DNA of 64,000 nt from Marinobacter gelidimuriae (GCF_000372805.1 NZ_KB889919.1:47116-111115); one strand, 5' to 3'; shown: positions 51,067 through 61,040, counted from the stretch's first letter. Translations and numbers: made by a program. Notes: generated from the sequence alone by a model not told the origin.

Positions 51067-52731
51067 ATGTCGTTAACAGCGGATCAGCCCCGATCCCCAC
51101 GAACACCGGGCCCTTTGCGCTTGGTGATGGTTCAACAGGATTTTTTGGTCGGTGACATACCCGGCAACGCCCAGCGGATTGTTGCGGCGGTAAGGCAAGC
51201 CGATAACCAGCACCAGGCTGACATTGTGGTATTCCCCGAGTTGGCGCTGACCGGCTATCCGCCGGAGGATTTGCTGCTGCGGCCAAGCCTGGACACTCGC
51301 GTACAAGCGGCAATCGATGAAATCTGCGGGGCAGGGTTGGCGCCGATTGTGGTGTTTGGTGCGCCGGTGCGTGAAAACGGCAAACTCTATAATGCGGCGC
51401 TGGTGATGGAAAACGGCAAGATTCGCCATCGTTATTTCAAACAGTGCCCGCCTAACTATCAGGTTTTTGATGAAAAACGCTATTTCGCCAGTGGGTTTGA
51501 GTCATTAGTTGTCAGTTTGCGGGGCGTCGATGTCGGCATTACGGTGTGTGAAGACTTGTGGGCAGAGGGTCCGGTTGAGACTGCCGCAGCGGCTGGCGCA
51601 AAACTGGTGCTGAATCTGAATGCGTCGCCGTATTCCCAGGGCAAGCAGCTGCGGCGTAAAGCTCTGGTTCAGCGTAAGGCCAAAGCCGCTGGCGTGCCCA
51701 TTGTGTACGTCAACCTGGTTGGCGCTCAGGACGAATTGGTGTTTGATGGTGGCTCGCTGGTGGCCGACGGCAACGGCGAGGTTGCCGCAGAAGCGCCGCA
51801 GTTTGAACCGGGCCTGTTTGTGGTCGACTTTGAATGTGATGAAACCTGCCAGCCGGTTACTCAACCATTACCACAGCCGCTGTCCGCAAGCGCGGAAGTT
51901 TATCAAGCATTGATGATGGGTGTTCGGGATTATGTCGGGAAAAATGGCTTCAAGTCCGTGGTGCTGGGTCTGTCAGGAGGCATCGACTCTGCGCTGACGT
52001 TGGCCATCGCGGTAGACGCGTTGGGTAAGGAGCAGGTGAGGGCGGTGATGATGCCGTTTCGCTATACCTCGGATATCAGCCTGCAAGATGCAGAGGCACA
52101 GGCCAGCATTATGGGAGTGCACTACGATGTGTTCTCAATCGAGCCCATGTACGATGCTTTTATGGCAACCTTGGCCGAGCCCTTCACCGGCACCACTGTG
52201 GACACCACCGAGCAGAATCTTCAGGCTCGCCTGCGGGGTGTTTTGCTGATGTCGCTGTCGAACAAATTCGGCTCTTTGGTGCTGACGACGGGCAACAAAA
52301 GCGAGATGGCGGTCGGCTACTCTACTCTTTATGGCGATATGGCTGGCGGCTTTGATGTGCTCAAAGATGTTGCAAAAACCCAGGTGTTCGAGCTGTCGCG
52401 CTATCGCAACACCCTGGAGCCGGTTATACCCGAACGGGTGATTACACGGCCGCCGTCGGCTGAGCTGGCGCCAGACCAGAAAGACGAAGACAACCTGCCG
52501 GGTTATGACGTTCTGGACGCCATTTTGCATCGCTATGTCGAACAGGATGAAAGCGCCGAGGTGATTATCGCCGCAGGCTTTGACCGCGCGGACGTAGAGC
52601 GGGTGATTCGCCTGGTGGATATCAATGAATACAAGCGCCGGCAGGCGCCAATCGGTGTGCGGGTTTCAGAGCGGGGCTTCGGTAAAGACCGCCGTTATCC
52701 CATTACCAACGCTTGGAAAAGCGGCGTATAA
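51067..52731 (+). CDS. nadE: Glutamine-dependent NAD+ synthetase
   Basis: Last step of NAD synthesis: amidates deamido-NAD with ammonia drawn from glutamine. The 554-residue product has an N-terminal nitrilase-fold glutaminase (about 18-270) with the catalytic triad seen as Glu in FPELALTGYPPEDLL, Lys in YFKQCPPNYQVFDEKRYF and Cys in ITVCEDLW, and a C-terminal synthetase (about 285-550) with the P-loop LGLSGGIDSALTLAIA and TTGNKSEMAVGYSTLYGDMAGGF. GGAG lies eight bases before the ATG. Its stop overlaps the bamD terminator. Confidence 0.97.
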   Translation: MSLTADQPRSPRTPGPLRLVMVQQDFLVGDIPGNAQRIVAAVRQADNQHQADIVVFPELALTGYPPEDLLLRPSLDTRVQAAIDEICGAGLAPIVVFGAPVRENGKLYNAALVMENGKIRHRYFKQCPPNYQVFDEKRYFASGFESLVVSLRGVDVGITVCEDLWAEGPVETAAAAGAKLVLNLNASPYSQGKQLRRKALVQRKAKAAGVPIVYVNLVGAQDELVFDGGSLVADGNGEVAAEAPQFEPGLFVVDFECDETCQPVTQPLPQPLSASAEVYQALMMGVRDYVGKNGFKSVVLGLSGGIDSALTLAIAVDALGKEQVRAVMMPFRYTSDISLQDAEAQASIMGVHYDVFSIEPMYDAFMATLAEPFTGTTVDTTEQNLQARLRGVLLMSLSNKFGSLVLTTGNKSEMAVGYSTLYGDMAGGFDVLKDVAKTQVFELSRYRNTLEPVIPERVITRPPSAELAPDQKDEDNLPGYDVLDAILHRYVEQDESAEVIIAAGFDRADVERVIRLVDINEYKRRQAPIGVRVSERGFGKDRRYPITNAWKSGV

Positions 52732-52733
52732 AA

Positions 52734-52760
52734 AATCGGGGGCCGTTATAGCCCCCGATT
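52734..52760 (-). terminator. Rho-independent terminator of bamD
   Basis: Ten-base stem AATCGGGGGC / GCCCCCGATT with a seven-base loop; in minus-strand reading it is followed by a T-run, so it ends bamD. It lies directly behind the nadE stop and may also slow nadE transcripts. Confidence 0.82.
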
Positions 52761-52782
52761 CAGCGACTTGCGGACAGCGACG

Positions 52783-53616
52783 TTATTCGTTGCCCATCAG
52801 GCCAAAGGTGATCACGCTGGTAAGGGAGCGGTTCTCTTTGCGCAGAATATCGGGCTCAAATTCCCCGTTTTGGTTAAACGCTTTGCTGTCCGGAAAGTTT
52901 GTCCGCAGCAGAGCGACGGCGTCCTGGCTGCCTTTTTTTATGTCCATAAAGCGAAATGTCTCCGCCAGAATAATGATGGTTTCTTCCACCACCGGTGAGC
53001 TGGGGTAATTCTCCACCACATAGCGGGCGCGGTTATTGGCTGCAATGTAGGCTTCCCGCGTGATGTAATAGCGGGCCGCGTGAAGTTCCAGCTCGGCCAT
53101 ACGGTTGCGCACCGCAATCATCCGCTGGCGGGCATCTGCGGCGTACAAACTGTCAGGATAGCGGTTGAGCAACTCGGAAAAGTCGCGGAACGCCTGCAAC
53201 TGTTCGCCTGGGGCACGGGCGTTGGCTTCTATCGGGAAGTAGCGCGCGGCCAATCCGATGTCCAGGTTGTAAGAGGCCAGGCCACGCATGTATAGGGCGT
53301 AGCCACCGTGTTCGCTTTGCGGGTTCAGTCGCAGAAATCGATCTGCCGCAGCGCGGGCGCCTTCCAGGTCCAGGTTCTGGTAGCGTGCAAAAATCAGGTC
53401 AAGCTGGGCTTGCTCGGCGTAACGGCCAAACGGATAGTAAGTTTCCAGAGCATCCAGATTGGTTTCCGCTTCGTTGAAATTGCCCGAATTCATGGCGCTG
53501 CGGGCGTTCTCGTAATAGGTTTGCTCGGGCAATACCTGCTCTGGCTTATTTGAGGCGCAGGCGCTGAGTAGCACAACCACTACGGATACTACCCATAAAC
53601 GGACAACTGATCTCAT
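52783..53616 (-). CDS. bamD: Outer-membrane assembly lipoprotein BamD
   Basis: Essential lipoprotein of the BAM complex that inserts beta-barrel proteins such as PilQ-type and porin proteins. The 277-residue product has a lipoprotein signal with lipobox LSAC (Cys19), and five TPR repeats (YYENARSAMNSGNFNEAETNLDALETYYPFG onward in the usual pattern, with the BamD-specific GGYALYMRGLASYNL). The open frame extends far upstream to 54012, but only the ATG at 53616 places the lipobox correctly. Divergent from rluD, a conserved bamD-rluD arrangement. Confidence 0.96.
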   Translation of the reverse strand: MRSVVRLWVVSVVVVLLSACASNKPEQVLPEQTYYENARSAMNSGNFNEAETNLDALETYYPFGRYAEQAQLDLIFARYQNLDLEGARAAADRFLRLNPQSEHGGYALYMRGLASYNLDIGLAARYFPIEANARAPGEQLQAFRDFSELLNRYPDSLYAADARQRMIAVRNRMAELELHAARYYITREAYIAANNRARYVVENYPSSPVVEETIIILAETFRFMDIKKGSQDAVALLRTNFPDSKAFNQNGEFEPDILRKENRSLTSVITFGLMGNE

Positions 53617-53761
53617 GCCGGAATCCCGTATAATGTCGAAAAGTTCAAAGAGCCACCATTGTAACGGGGAAGGCACTGGATGTGCAGTAGAAGCACAGCA
53701 GAAGCCCGGCTGTTTGTCGTAATATAAGCCAAACGTAACACAACCAGGCCCTGGGGGCTTA

Positions 53762-54739
53762 ATGTCAGCTGAAAACCGAATTATCGCCAGTTTTGTAATA
53801 CCACCCAAACTGAGCGACAAGCGCCTTGACCAGGCCGCCGCAGACCTGATGCCCGAGCACTCGCGCTCGCGCCTGCAATCCTGGGTAAAAAGCGGCGCCC
53901 TGACTGTGAACGGCGGCCAGTGCAAACCCCGCGATAAAGTGATGCTGGGTGACAAGCTCGAGCTGGATGCCGAACCGGAAGCGCAGGTGACCTGGCAGGC
54001 AGAAGCCATCACCCTGGATATCGTTTATGAAGACGAGCACATACTGATCATCAACAAACCAGCGGGCCTGGTGGTGCACCCGGCGGCTGGCCATGCCGAC
54101 GGTACCCTGGTGAACGCGATACTGAATATAGCGCCGGAAGTAGAAAACCTGCCGCGCGCCGGCATTGTGCACCGCCTGGATAAAGACACCTCCGGCGTTA
54201 TGGTGGTGGCGCGCAGCCTGATTGCCCACACCTCGCTGGTAAACCAGCTGCAAACCCGCACCATGGGCCGTGAATACGAAGCCGTTGTAGTAGGCACCCT
54301 GACCGGCGGCGCTACTGTGGATGCCCCAATCGGGCGCCACCCCACCGAACGTAAAAGGATGGCGGTGGTGAAATCCGGCAAGCCGGCCGTTACGCACTAC
54401 CGCGTGATTGAACGCTTTGCTGCTCACACTCACGTGCGCTGTAAACTGGAAAGCGGACGTACCCACCAGATTCGTGTGCATCTGACCCACGTGAAACACC
54501 CGCTGGTGGGCGATCCTGTCTACGGCGGACGCCTGCGTTTGCCCAAAGGCACCACCGAAGAATTACGCGAAGTGCTGTCTGGCTTCCATCGCCAGGCCCT
54601 GCACGCGCGTCAGCTGACCCTGGAACACCCGCAAACCGGCGAAACAATGAGTTGGGATGTGCCCTTGCCAGAAGATTTCCAGACGTTGCTGGCCGCACTG
54701 CGCAAGCACGTGAAGGACATGGAAAGCGATGAGCTCTGA
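53762..54739 (+). CDS. rluD: Ribosomal large subunit pseudouridine synthase RluD
   Basis: Makes pseudouridines 1911, 1915 and 1917 (E. coli numbering) in helix 69 of 23S rRNA. The 325-residue product has an N-terminal S4 domain (about 18-75, SDKRLDQAAADLMPEHSRSRLQSWVKSG) and the synthase domain with the catalytic Asp in VHRLDKDTSGVMVVA, plus HIL-INKPAGLVVHPAAG and GRTHQIRVHL. Normal length. It overlaps pgeF by 11 bases, the usual rluD-pgeF pair. Confidence 0.97.
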   Translation: MSAENRIIASFVIPPKLSDKRLDQAAADLMPEHSRSRLQSWVKSGALTVNGGQCKPRDKVMLGDKLELDAEPEAQVTWQAEAITLDIVYEDEHILIINKPAGLVVHPAAGHADGTLVNAILNIAPEVENLPRAGIVHRLDKDTSGVMVVARSLIAHTSLVNQLQTRTMGREYEAVVVGTLTGGATVDAPIGRHPTERKRMAVVKSGKPAVTHYRVIERFAAHTHVRCKLESGRTHQIRVHLTHVKHPLVGDPVYGGRLRLPKGTTEELREVLSGFHRQALHARQLTLEHPQTGETMSWDVPLPEDFQTLLAALRKHVKDMESDEL

Positions 54740-55484
54740 TTTGCAGCTGATAACGCCCGTCTGGCCCGCTCCGGCCAACGTACAGGCGTTCAGCAGCACC
54801 CGCCAGGGCGGCGTTAGCGCGGCGCCCTGGGATCAGCTGAATCTGGGCGATCACGTTAACGATCGCCCTCAGCATGTCGCCATCAACCGCCAACGATTGG
54901 CGGATCACCTTGGCCTGCCGGCACAAGGCTTTGCCTGGTTAAATCAGGTGCACGGCACGGACGTGGTTGAGCTTAAGGCACAAAGCCTGAGCCAACTTCC
55001 GCCCGCCGACGCCAGCTTCACCCGTGAACCCGGCGTGGTGTGCGCCATTCTTACCGCCGACTGTCTGCCGGTCATACTCTGCAACCGCCAGGGAACCATA
55101 GTCGGCGCAGCCCACGCGGGCTGGCGCAGCCTGTGCGGTGGCGTGTTAGAAAACCTGATCACAGCAATGGCCGAACCCGCCGAAAACCTGATGGCCTGGC
55201 TCGGTCCTGCCATCGGCCCCGACCAGTTCGAAGTAGGGCCGGAAGTGCGCCAGGCGTTTATCAACCACAGCCCGCAAGCATCCAGCGCGTTCGCAAGCCA
55301 GGGCGCCCGTCCCGGTCACTGCATGGCCGATATTTACCAACTGGCAACACAGCGCCTGCAACAAGCCGGCGTTAGTTCAATAAATGGCGGCGGCCTATGT
55401 ACCGTCAGCGACCACCAGCGTTTCTTCTCTTATCGCCGTGACGGCCAAACCGGCCGGATGGTAACGCTGGTGGTTCTGCAGTAA
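54729..55484 (+). CDS. pgeF: Multicopper polyphenol oxidase-like / peptidoglycan editing factor PgeF (YfiH)
   Basis: Member of the DUF152/YfiH family. E. coli PgeF removes wrongly built peptidoglycan precursors carrying L-Ser; other members act on purine nucleosides. The 251-residue product has the family residues STRQGGVS, NLGDHVNDRP, LNQVHGTDV, LTADCLPVILC and AAHAGWRSL with the conserved His and Cys, and HTVSD-like C-terminal CTVSDHQRFFSYRRDGQTGR. It overlaps rluD by 11 bases. Substrate here is inferred only from the family. Confidence 0.93.
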   Translation: MSSDLQLITPVWPAPANVQAFSSTRQGGVSAAPWDQLNLGDHVNDRPQHVAINRQRLADHLGLPAQGFAWLNQVHGTDVVELKAQSLSQLPPADASFTREPGVVCAILTADCLPVILCNRQGTIVGAAHAGWRSLCGGVLENLITAMAEPAENLMAWLGPAIGPDQFEVGPEVRQAFINHSPQASSAFASQGARPGHCMADIYQLATQRLQQAGVSSINGGGLCTVSDHQRFFSYRRDGQTGRMVTLVVLQ

Positions 55485-55519
55485 AAATCGGCAGCATTCT
55501 CCCAAAGTACCAAACGTGT

Positions 55520-55615
55520 CTGGGCTTCAAGGTTTCAGAACTGACTGCAGCATGGATGCTGCAGTCAAGCCTACAGGGAGGTATTCACGGCGTGTTCTGA
55601 AACCTTGAAGCCCAG
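55520..55615. repeat. Nested inverted repeat downstream of pgeF
   Basis: Two perfect 22-base arms (55520-55541 and 55594-55615; outer part CTGGGCTTCAAGGTTTC) enclose a second perfect palindrome TGACTGCAGCAT-GG-ATGCTGCAGTCA (55542-55567) and a 26-base segment TACAGGGAGGTATTCACGGC. The whole can fold into a long stem carrying one inner hairpin. No T-run follows. The inner ATGGATGC and CAGGGAGGTATTCACGGCGT parts recall dispersed intergenic repeats of marine gammaproteobacteria, from memory. The other notable item in 55485-55782 is the clpB promoter. Confidence 0.85.
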
Positions 55616-55689
55616 GCGCGCGTGCTCCATCTGCAGTGGCAGTCTTAACTGACGCCCGTCAATTTTCTGACACTCCAATCGGTTACTAA

Positions 55690-55717
55690 CTTGAAGTCTG
55701 CCTATTCGCCCCTACAT
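55690..55717 (+). promoter_or_regulatory. Sigma-32 (heat-shock) promoter of clpB
   Basis: CTTGAA (55690-55695), 13-base spacer, CCCCTACAT (55709-55717). This is close to the RpoH consensus CTTGAAA / CCCCATNT with a normal spacing, and it lies 65 bases before clpB, a classical RpoH target. Confidence 0.8.
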
Positions 55718-55782
55718 TAAGTAACAAAGCAGATTCAATAGGCCGATATCGTCCCATTGCACAAAGAATCGGAGCGCCCCTC

Positions 55783-58359
55783 ATGAGAATCGACAAGCTA
55801 ACCAGCCGCCTGCAAAGCGCTCTGGCCGACGCGCAATCCCTTGCTGTTGGCAAAGACCACAATTTTATAGAGCCGTTGCACCTGATGCAGGCCCTGTTAG
55901 ACCAAGATGCCAGTTCCATTAAACCGCTGTTGAAACAGGCTGGCGGCGAGCCCACCCGCATCCGCCAGGCGGTCATTAAAGAAATTGAGAACCTGCCCGA
56001 AGTGAAAGGCAGCGCTGGCGACGTTGCCATGTCCAACGACATGGGCCGCCTGTTTAACATTGCCGACAAACTCGCGCAAAAGCGTAAAGACCAGTTTGTC
56101 TCTAGCGAACTGATGTTGCTGGCAGCGCTGGAAGATCGCGGTAACCTGGGGCGGGTGCTGCGCGAGCAAGGCGTGGACAAGGTCGCGCTGGAAAAAGCCA
56201 TCGAAAACGCCCGCGGTGGCGAATCCGTCGACGACGCCGGCGCCGAAGAAAATCGCCAGGCATTGGATAAATACACCATTGACCTGACCGAAATGGCCGA
56301 GTCTGGCAAGCTTGACCCGGTGATTGGCCGTGACGACGAGATCCGCCGCACCATCCAGGTACTGCAGCGCCGTCGCAAGAACAATCCGGTATTGATTGGT
56401 GATCCTGGCGTGGGTAAAACCGCTATTGTGGAAGGCCTTGCCCAGCGTATTGTGAATGGCGAAGTACCCGAAGGCCTGAAAAACAAGCGCGTATTGTCTC
56501 TGGATATGGGCTCGCTGATTGCCGGTGCCAAATTTCGCGGTGAGTTCGAAGAACGCCTGAAAGCTGTGTTGAAAGAACTAACAAAACAGGAAGGTCAGAT
56601 TATCCTGTTTATTGACGAAATCCATACCATGGTGGGTGCCGGCAAAGCCGAAGGCTCGATGGACGCCGGTAACATGCTGAAACCAGCATTGGCCCGCGGT
56701 GAGCTCCACTGCGTGGGTGCGACCACCCTGGATGAATACCGGGAACACATTGAAAAAGACGGGGCCCTTGAGCGCCGGTTCCAGAAAGTGCTGGTAGACG
56801 AGCCTAGCGAAGAAGACACCGTCGCTATATTGCGCGGCCTGAAAGAGCGCTACGAAGTGCACCACGGTGTTGAAATAACCGACAGTGCCATTATTGCCGC
56901 CGCCAAACTGTCGAGCCGTTACATTGCCGACCGTAAACTGCCGGATAAAGCCATTGACCTGGTGGACGAGGCTGGAAGCCAGATTCGCATGGAAATGGAC
57001 TCCAAGCCCGAACCGCTGGACCGTCTGGAGCGCCGCCTGATTCAGCTGAAAATCGAGCGCGAAGCACTAAAAAAAGAGACTGATCCGGCATCGAAGAAAC
57101 GCCTGGAAGAACTCTCCAGCGTGATTGACGGGTTGGAACGCGAATACGCCGATTTGGAGGAAGTCTGGAACGCCGAAAAGGCCGCTTTACACGGCTCCCA
57201 GAAGATCAAAAGCGAGCTTGAACAAGCGCGGACCGAGCTGGAGAGTGCCCGGCGAGCCGGTGATCTTGGTCGAATGTCCGAATTGCAGTACGGCCGCATT
57301 CCTGAGCTTGAGCGCCAGCTGGATATGGCAAACCAAGCCGAGATGATGGAAATAACCCTGCTGCGTAACCGGGTGACCGAGGAAGAAATTGCTGAAATCG
57401 TCTCCAAATGGACCGGTATTCCGGTGTCGAAAATGCTCGAGGGCGAGCGCGACAAATTGATGCGCATGGAAGAAGCTCTGCACAAGCGGGTAATCGGACA
57501 AAACGAGGCTGTAGAAGCCGTAGCCAACGCCGTACGCCGATCCCGCGCCGGGCTGTCAGACCCCAGTCGCCCCAATGGCTCTTTTTTATTCCTCGGCCCC
57601 ACCGGTGTGGGCAAAACCGAATTGTGCAAGGCGCTGGCATCCTTCCTGTTTGACACCGACGACGCCATGGTGCGCATAGACATGTCGGAGTTTATGGAAA
57701 AACACTCCGTAGCGAGACTGATTGGTGCGCCCCCGGGCTATGTGGGCTATGAAGAGGGCGGTTATCTGACCGAAGCCGTGCGCCGGCGGCCTTATTCGGT
57801 GTTGTTGCTGGACGAAGTAGAAAAAGCGCACCCGGACGTGTTCAACATTCTGTTGCAGGTTCTTGACGATGGACGTCTGACCGACGGCCAGGGCCGCACC
57901 GTCGATTTCCGCAACACCGTGATAGTGATGACGTCTAACCTGGGCTCTGGAATCATCCAGCAGTATGCGGGCGAAGAAAACTACGACGCCATGAAAGCCC
58001 TGGTGATGGATGAAGTCGGCACCCACTTCCGCCCCGAGTTTATAAATCGGGTTGACGAAGTGGTGGTATTTCATCCGTTGGCAGCGAGCCAGATCCGTGG
58101 CATCGCCAAAGTGCAGATCGAGCTTCTCGACAAGCGCTTGCAGCAGCAGGACATTACTCTGGACCTGGACGAAAGCGCGATGGAGTTGCTTGCCAATGTC
58201 GGTTACGACCCGGTTTATGGCGCAAGGCCGCTGAAGCGGGCGATTCAGCGGATGATCGAAAACCCCCTGGCGCAACAATTGCTGCAAGATAGCTTCGGCC
58301 CCGGGGACACCATTCGCACCCGTGTTGAAGAGGGCGCGCTGGTGTTCAACAAGGCCTGA
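55783..58359 (+). CDS. clpB: ATP-dependent disaggregase ClpB
   Basis: Hexameric AAA+ chaperone that with DnaK rescues aggregated proteins after heat stress. The 858-residue product has the double N-domain (about 1-145), AAA-1 with GDPGVGKT (about residue 206) and [13 protein letters not shown], the coiled-coil middle domain (about 400-525, rich in Glu/Arg), AAA-2 with GPTGVGKT (about 606), [11 protein letters not shown] and sensor-2 [10 protein letters not shown], and the [16 protein letters not shown] end. No LGF/IGF-type ClpP loop was seen, as expected. Full length. It has a sigma-32-type promoter at 55690. Confidence 0.98.
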   Translation: MRIDKLTSRLQSALADAQSLAVGKDHNFIEPLHLMQALLDQDASSIKPLLKQAGGEPTRIRQAVIKEIENLPEVKGSAGDVAMSNDMGRLFNIADKLAQKRKDQFVSSELMLLAALEDRGNLGRVLREQGVDKVALEKAIENARGGESVDDAGAEENRQALDKYTIDLTEMAESGKLDPVIGRDDEIRRTIQVLQRRRKNNPVLIGDPGVGKTAIVEGLAQRIVNGEVPEGLKNKRVLSLDMGSLIAGAKFRGEFEERLKAVLKELTKQEGQIILFIDEIHTMVGAGKAEGSMDAGNMLKPALARGELHCVGATTLDEYREHIEKDGALERRFQKVLVDEPSEEDTVAILRGLKERYEVHHGVEITDSAIIAAAKLSSRYIADRKLPDKAIDLVDEAGSQIRMEMDSKPEPLDRLERRLIQLKIEREALKKETDPASKKRLEELSSVIDGLEREYADLEEVWNAEKAALHGSQKIKSELEQARTELESARRAGDLGRMSELQYGRIPELERQLDMANQAEMMEITLLRNRVTEEEIAEIVSKWTGIPVSKMLEGERDKLMRMEEALHKRVIGQNEAVEAVANAVRRSRAGLSDPSRPNGSFLFLGPTGVGKTELCKALASFLFDTDDAMVRIDMSEFMEKHSVARLIGAPPGYVGYEEGGYLTEAVRRRPYSVLLLDEVEKAHPDVFNILLQVLDDGRLTDGQGRTVDFRNTVIVMTSNLGSGIIQQYAGEENYDAMKALVMDEVGTHFRPEFINRVDEVVVFHPLAASQIRGIAKVQIELLDKRLQQQDITLDLDESAMELLANVGYDPVYGARPLKRAIQRMIENPLAQQLLQDSFGPGDTIRTRVEEGALVFNKA

Positions 58360-58380
58360 CCGGCCCCGAATATCTGATGG

Positions 58381-58842
58381 TCAGGGTGCTTTTTCAGCAC
58401 CGCAGTTTTGTTCAACGATGTCTTCGTACGTCTGTTTTTGCTGCGAGACCTCGTCTGGGGTCAGGAATCGTTGTTCGCCACCCTCGGTGATTCGAATACG
58501 GGCGTTGTTGCTGATTATCTCAAGATTTTGTTGCGCCACGGCGCAGTTTGTTTTGCGTTGCGCCTGGCGGGTAGCCGCAGCATCGAATGCGCGTGATTCT
58601 TCGCTGGCGGCTTGCTGCCGCTGCTCCAGCTCATTCACCTGCTGCTGGGCTGATGAGTTACTGTTCACGAAGTTGGACTGGCCAGACCTTACGCTAATCT
58701 GTTCAGCTTGAGTGCCTGTGGGCTGGCGATCGCCAAAGTGGGTAACGCCGTCTGCATCGGTCCACTTGTACACCGCCGTTGCATTCGCCATGGCTGGCAC
58801 CATCGCCAATAACAGAGCCATTGTTTTCAGTTGTATCGTCAT
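58381..58842 (-). CDS. DUF4124 domain-containing periplasmic protein
   Basis: Small exported protein of unknown function, 153 residues. It has a Sec signal (about 1-22, cleavage after ANA likely), then the DUF4124 motif AVYKWTDADGVTHFGDRQPTG (broken in the family only by length) at about residues 23-43, a Gln/Glu-rich coiled coil (about 62-85) and a C-terminal segment with two Cys (NCAVAQQNLEIISNNARI and QNCGAEKAP) that could form a disulfide. Proteins with this motif are common in gammaproteobacterial envelopes. Convergent with clpB across 21 bases. Confidence 0.85.
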   Translation of the reverse strand: MTIQLKTMALLLAMVPAMANATAVYKWTDADGVTHFGDRQPTGTQAEQISVRSGQSNFVNSNSSAQQQVNELEQRQQAASEESRAFDAAATRQAQRKTNCAVAQQNLEIISNNARIRITEGGEQRFLTPDEVSQQKQTYEDIVEQNCGAEKAP

Positions 58843-58997
58843 CGTTTATTGTCCGCTGTGGTTAACCTGTCGCAGGAAACGGGTGACTGGCTAATTATGC
58901 TGTAGTCATAGCGTATTAGGGCGATCATGTCAGCTCATTTGGTTTTTTTCTTTTGCCTGGTTCAAATAAGTAACAGTCTATTTAGCCAAAGCGGCTA

Positions 58998-59025
58998 TTG
59001 ACAGGGAGTTTCCCGCTGTCAGAAT
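58998..59025 (+). promoter_or_regulatory. Candidate ilvB promoter with overlapping inverted repeat
   Basis: TTGACA (58998-59003), 16-base spacer, CAGAAT (59020-59025). TGACAG and CTGTCA arms (58999-59021) overlap the -35 box and spacer, an operator-like placement. The -10 is only a four-of-six match. Confidence 0.45.
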
Positions 59026-59031
59026 TACTGA

Positions 59032-59319
59032 TTGCCTGAATGCGGGAGGGGATGTAGCCGGCAATCCCGTTCATATCCCCCCCGTTTATTACCGCGCCTA
59101 ACACACCGCCCATCGTTGCGGTTATGGTTGTTGCTTACGTGCAATCTGTTGACTGGCTGTTCTCCGCAACCCTCAGGAGAGCGGCTGGCCGGGAGACAAC
59201 CTTTGTTGGTTGGGCGTGATGGAGTATCGGTTCAGCTTTCACAAAAAGCCACACAACCGTATATCTAGGTAGCCGGGGTGGTACCCCGATTAACTCATTT
59301 GCAGAAGAGGGTCGAAAAC
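59032..59319 (+). other. Long structured leader of ilvB with a possible 31-codon leader ORF
   Basis: About 290 bases would precede ilvB if transcription begins at the promoter at 58998. Pairings visible: CGGGA with TCCCG and alternatively GGGGAT with ATCCCC (about 59045-59085, mutually exclusive); GTTGCGG with CCGCAAC (about 59115-59171); CAACC with GGTTG (about 59198-59212); CGGGGT with ACCCCG just before the start (59274-59289). A 31-codon ORF (59124-59219, MVVAYVQSVDWLF start, four Val early) has no good ribosome site. No classical terminator with a T-run was found. Confidence 0.4.
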
Positions 59320-61038
59320 GTGGAGTTATTGTCTGGCGCCGATATGCTCATCCGATCGTTACAGGATGAAGGCATAGAGAACATTTATGGCTATCCGGGT
59401 GGAGCAGCCCTGCATATATACGACGCTCTGTTCAGGCAGGATACCGTCAAGCACATTCTGGTCAGGCACGAACAGGCGGCGGTGCACATGGCTGACGGCT
59501 ATGCCCGTGCTACCGGCAAAGCGGGTACAGTGCTGGTTACCTCGGGACCCGGTGCGACGAACACCATCACCGGTATTGCGACTGCTTTTATGGACTCCAT
59601 TCCGATGGTGGTTTTGTGTGGGCAGGTAGCATCAACGCTGATTGGCGAAGATGCCTTCCAGGAAACCGACATGATCGGTGTTTCCCGCCCGGTGGTGAAG
59701 CACAACCTCAGCGTACGCCACCCGTCCGAAATCCCGGAAATTATTCGCAAGGCCTACTACATTGCGACAACCGGCCGACCTGGCCCGGTGGTTGTGGACA
59801 TTCCAAAGGATATGACTGCGCCTAACGATCGCTACGAGTATGTGTTTCCGAAAAAAACCAAATTGCGGTCTTATAATCCCGCCATTCGTGGCCACGCCGG
59901 CCAGATCAAAAAAGCAGTGGACATGCTGCTGGCGGCGAAGCGACCGATTGTTTACGCCGGCGGTGGTGTCATCCTGGGCAAGGCTTCTGGCCAGCTGACT
60001 GAAATGGTGCGCGGCCTGGGTTACCCCATCACCAATACGCTGATGGGTATAGGTTGTTATCCGGCCAGCGACAAGCAACACATTGGTTGGTTGGGCATGC
60101 ACGGCACTTACGAAGCCAACATGGTTATGCACAACGCGGACCTGATTCTGGCTATTGGTGCGCGCTTTGACGACCGCGTTACCAACGCGACCGAGAAGTT
60201 CTGCCCCGGTGCCCGCATCATCCACATTGATATCGATCCGGCGTCGATTTCCAAAACCATTAGCGCCGATGTGCCCATTGTTGGGCCGGTGGATTCTGTG
60301 CTGAAAGAAATGCAGTCGCTGATCAAGGAAAGCAAGGTCAGGCCCGACGCCGATGCGCTGGCAGCCTGGTGGAAGCAGATCGACGAATGGCGTGCTTTTC
60401 ACGGTATGCGCTACGAAACAAGTGATGACGTGATCAAGCCGCAGGAGGTGGTGGAAATGCTGCACCGCCTGACCAATGGCGATGCCTATGTCACCACCGA
60501 TGTGGGGCAGCACCAGATGTTTGCCGCACAGTACTACAAGTTTGACAAGCCCAACCGCTGGATCAGCTCCGGTGGTCTGGGCACCATGGGCTTTGGCTTG
60601 CCGGCAGCGATGGGCATAAAGCTTAACTTTCCGGATGAAGAAGTGCTCTGCATCACCGGCGAAGGCAGTATCCAGATGAACATCCAGGAGCTGTCGACTT
60701 GCAAGCAATACAGCTTGCCGGTGAAGATCATCAACCTGAATAATCAGGCTCTGGGTATGGTTAAACAGTGGCAGGATATGAATTACGGGGCACGTCACTC
60801 GCATTCTTACATGGACTCCTTGCCGGACTTCGTCAAACTCGCGGAGGCCTATGGCCACGAGGGTATTAAGATTACGCGCAAGGAAGACCTGGAGCCCATG
60901 CTCAAAAAAGCACTGGCCATGAAAGACAAACTGGTGTTCGTGGACATTTACGTGGACCCTTCTGAACACGTCTACCCGATGCATGTGGCCCGTGGTTCAA
61001 TGAAAGATATGTGGCTCAGCAAAACGGAGAAGGTGTAA
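59320..61038 (+). CDS. ilvB: Acetolactate synthase, large (catalytic) subunit
   Basis: TPP-, FAD- and Mg-dependent enzyme that starts valine, leucine and isoleucine synthesis. The 572-residue product has the TPP Glu in [18 protein letters not shown] (about residues 48-65), the FAD-binding central domain and the C-terminal TPP motif [15 protein letters not shown] ... NLNN. GEG in place of GDG is what pseudomonad IlvI-type enzymes have, from memory. Several in-frame starts exist; the GTG at 59320 (protein start [14 protein letters not shown]) has GAGGG nine bases upstream and fits the family, while the GTG at 59278 would add 14 residues. ilvN follows after two bases. Confidence 0.96.
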   Translation: MELLSGADMLIRSLQDEGIENIYGYPGGAALHIYDALFRQDTVKHILVRHEQAAVHMADGYARATGKAGTVLVTSGPGATNTITGIATAFMDSIPMVVLCGQVASTLIGEDAFQETDMIGVSRPVVKHNLSVRHPSEIPEIIRKAYYIATTGRPGPVVVDIPKDMTAPNDRYEYVFPKKTKLRSYNPAIRGHAGQIKKAVDMLLAAKRPIVYAGGGVILGKASGQLTEMVRGLGYPITNTLMGIGCYPASDKQHIGWLGMHGTYEANMVMHNADLILAIGARFDDRVTNATEKFCPGARIIHIDIDPASISKTISADVPIVGPVDSVLKEMQSLIKESKVRPDADALAAWWKQIDEWRAFHGMRYETSDDVIKPQEVVEMLHRLTNGDAYVTTDVGQHQMFAAQYYKFDKPNRWISSGGLGTMGFGLPAAMGIKLNFPDEEVLCITGEGSIQMNIQELSTCKQYSLPVKIINLNNQALGMVKQWQDMNYGARHSHSYMDSLPDFVKLAEAYGHEGIKITRKEDLEPMLKKALAMKDKLVFVDIYVDPSEHVYPMHVARGSMKDMWLSKTEKV

Positions 61039-61040
61039 TT

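Noticed and set aside
52783..54012. A 409-codon frame that extends bamD upstream across the bamD-rluD gap and into rluD
   Set aside because: Only the ATG at 53616 puts the lipobox at the right distance; the upstream part is antisense to rluD and shows no domain.
59032..59268. 78-codon frame upstream of ilvB with an LLTGC segment like a lipobox
   Set aside because: It starts with TTG without a ribosome site, is rich in Arg, Pro and Leu, and overlaps the structured leader; probably chance.
59274..59289. CGGGGT-ACCCCG hairpin before ilvB as a terminator
   Set aside because: No T-run follows and it stands 30 bases before the start codon.
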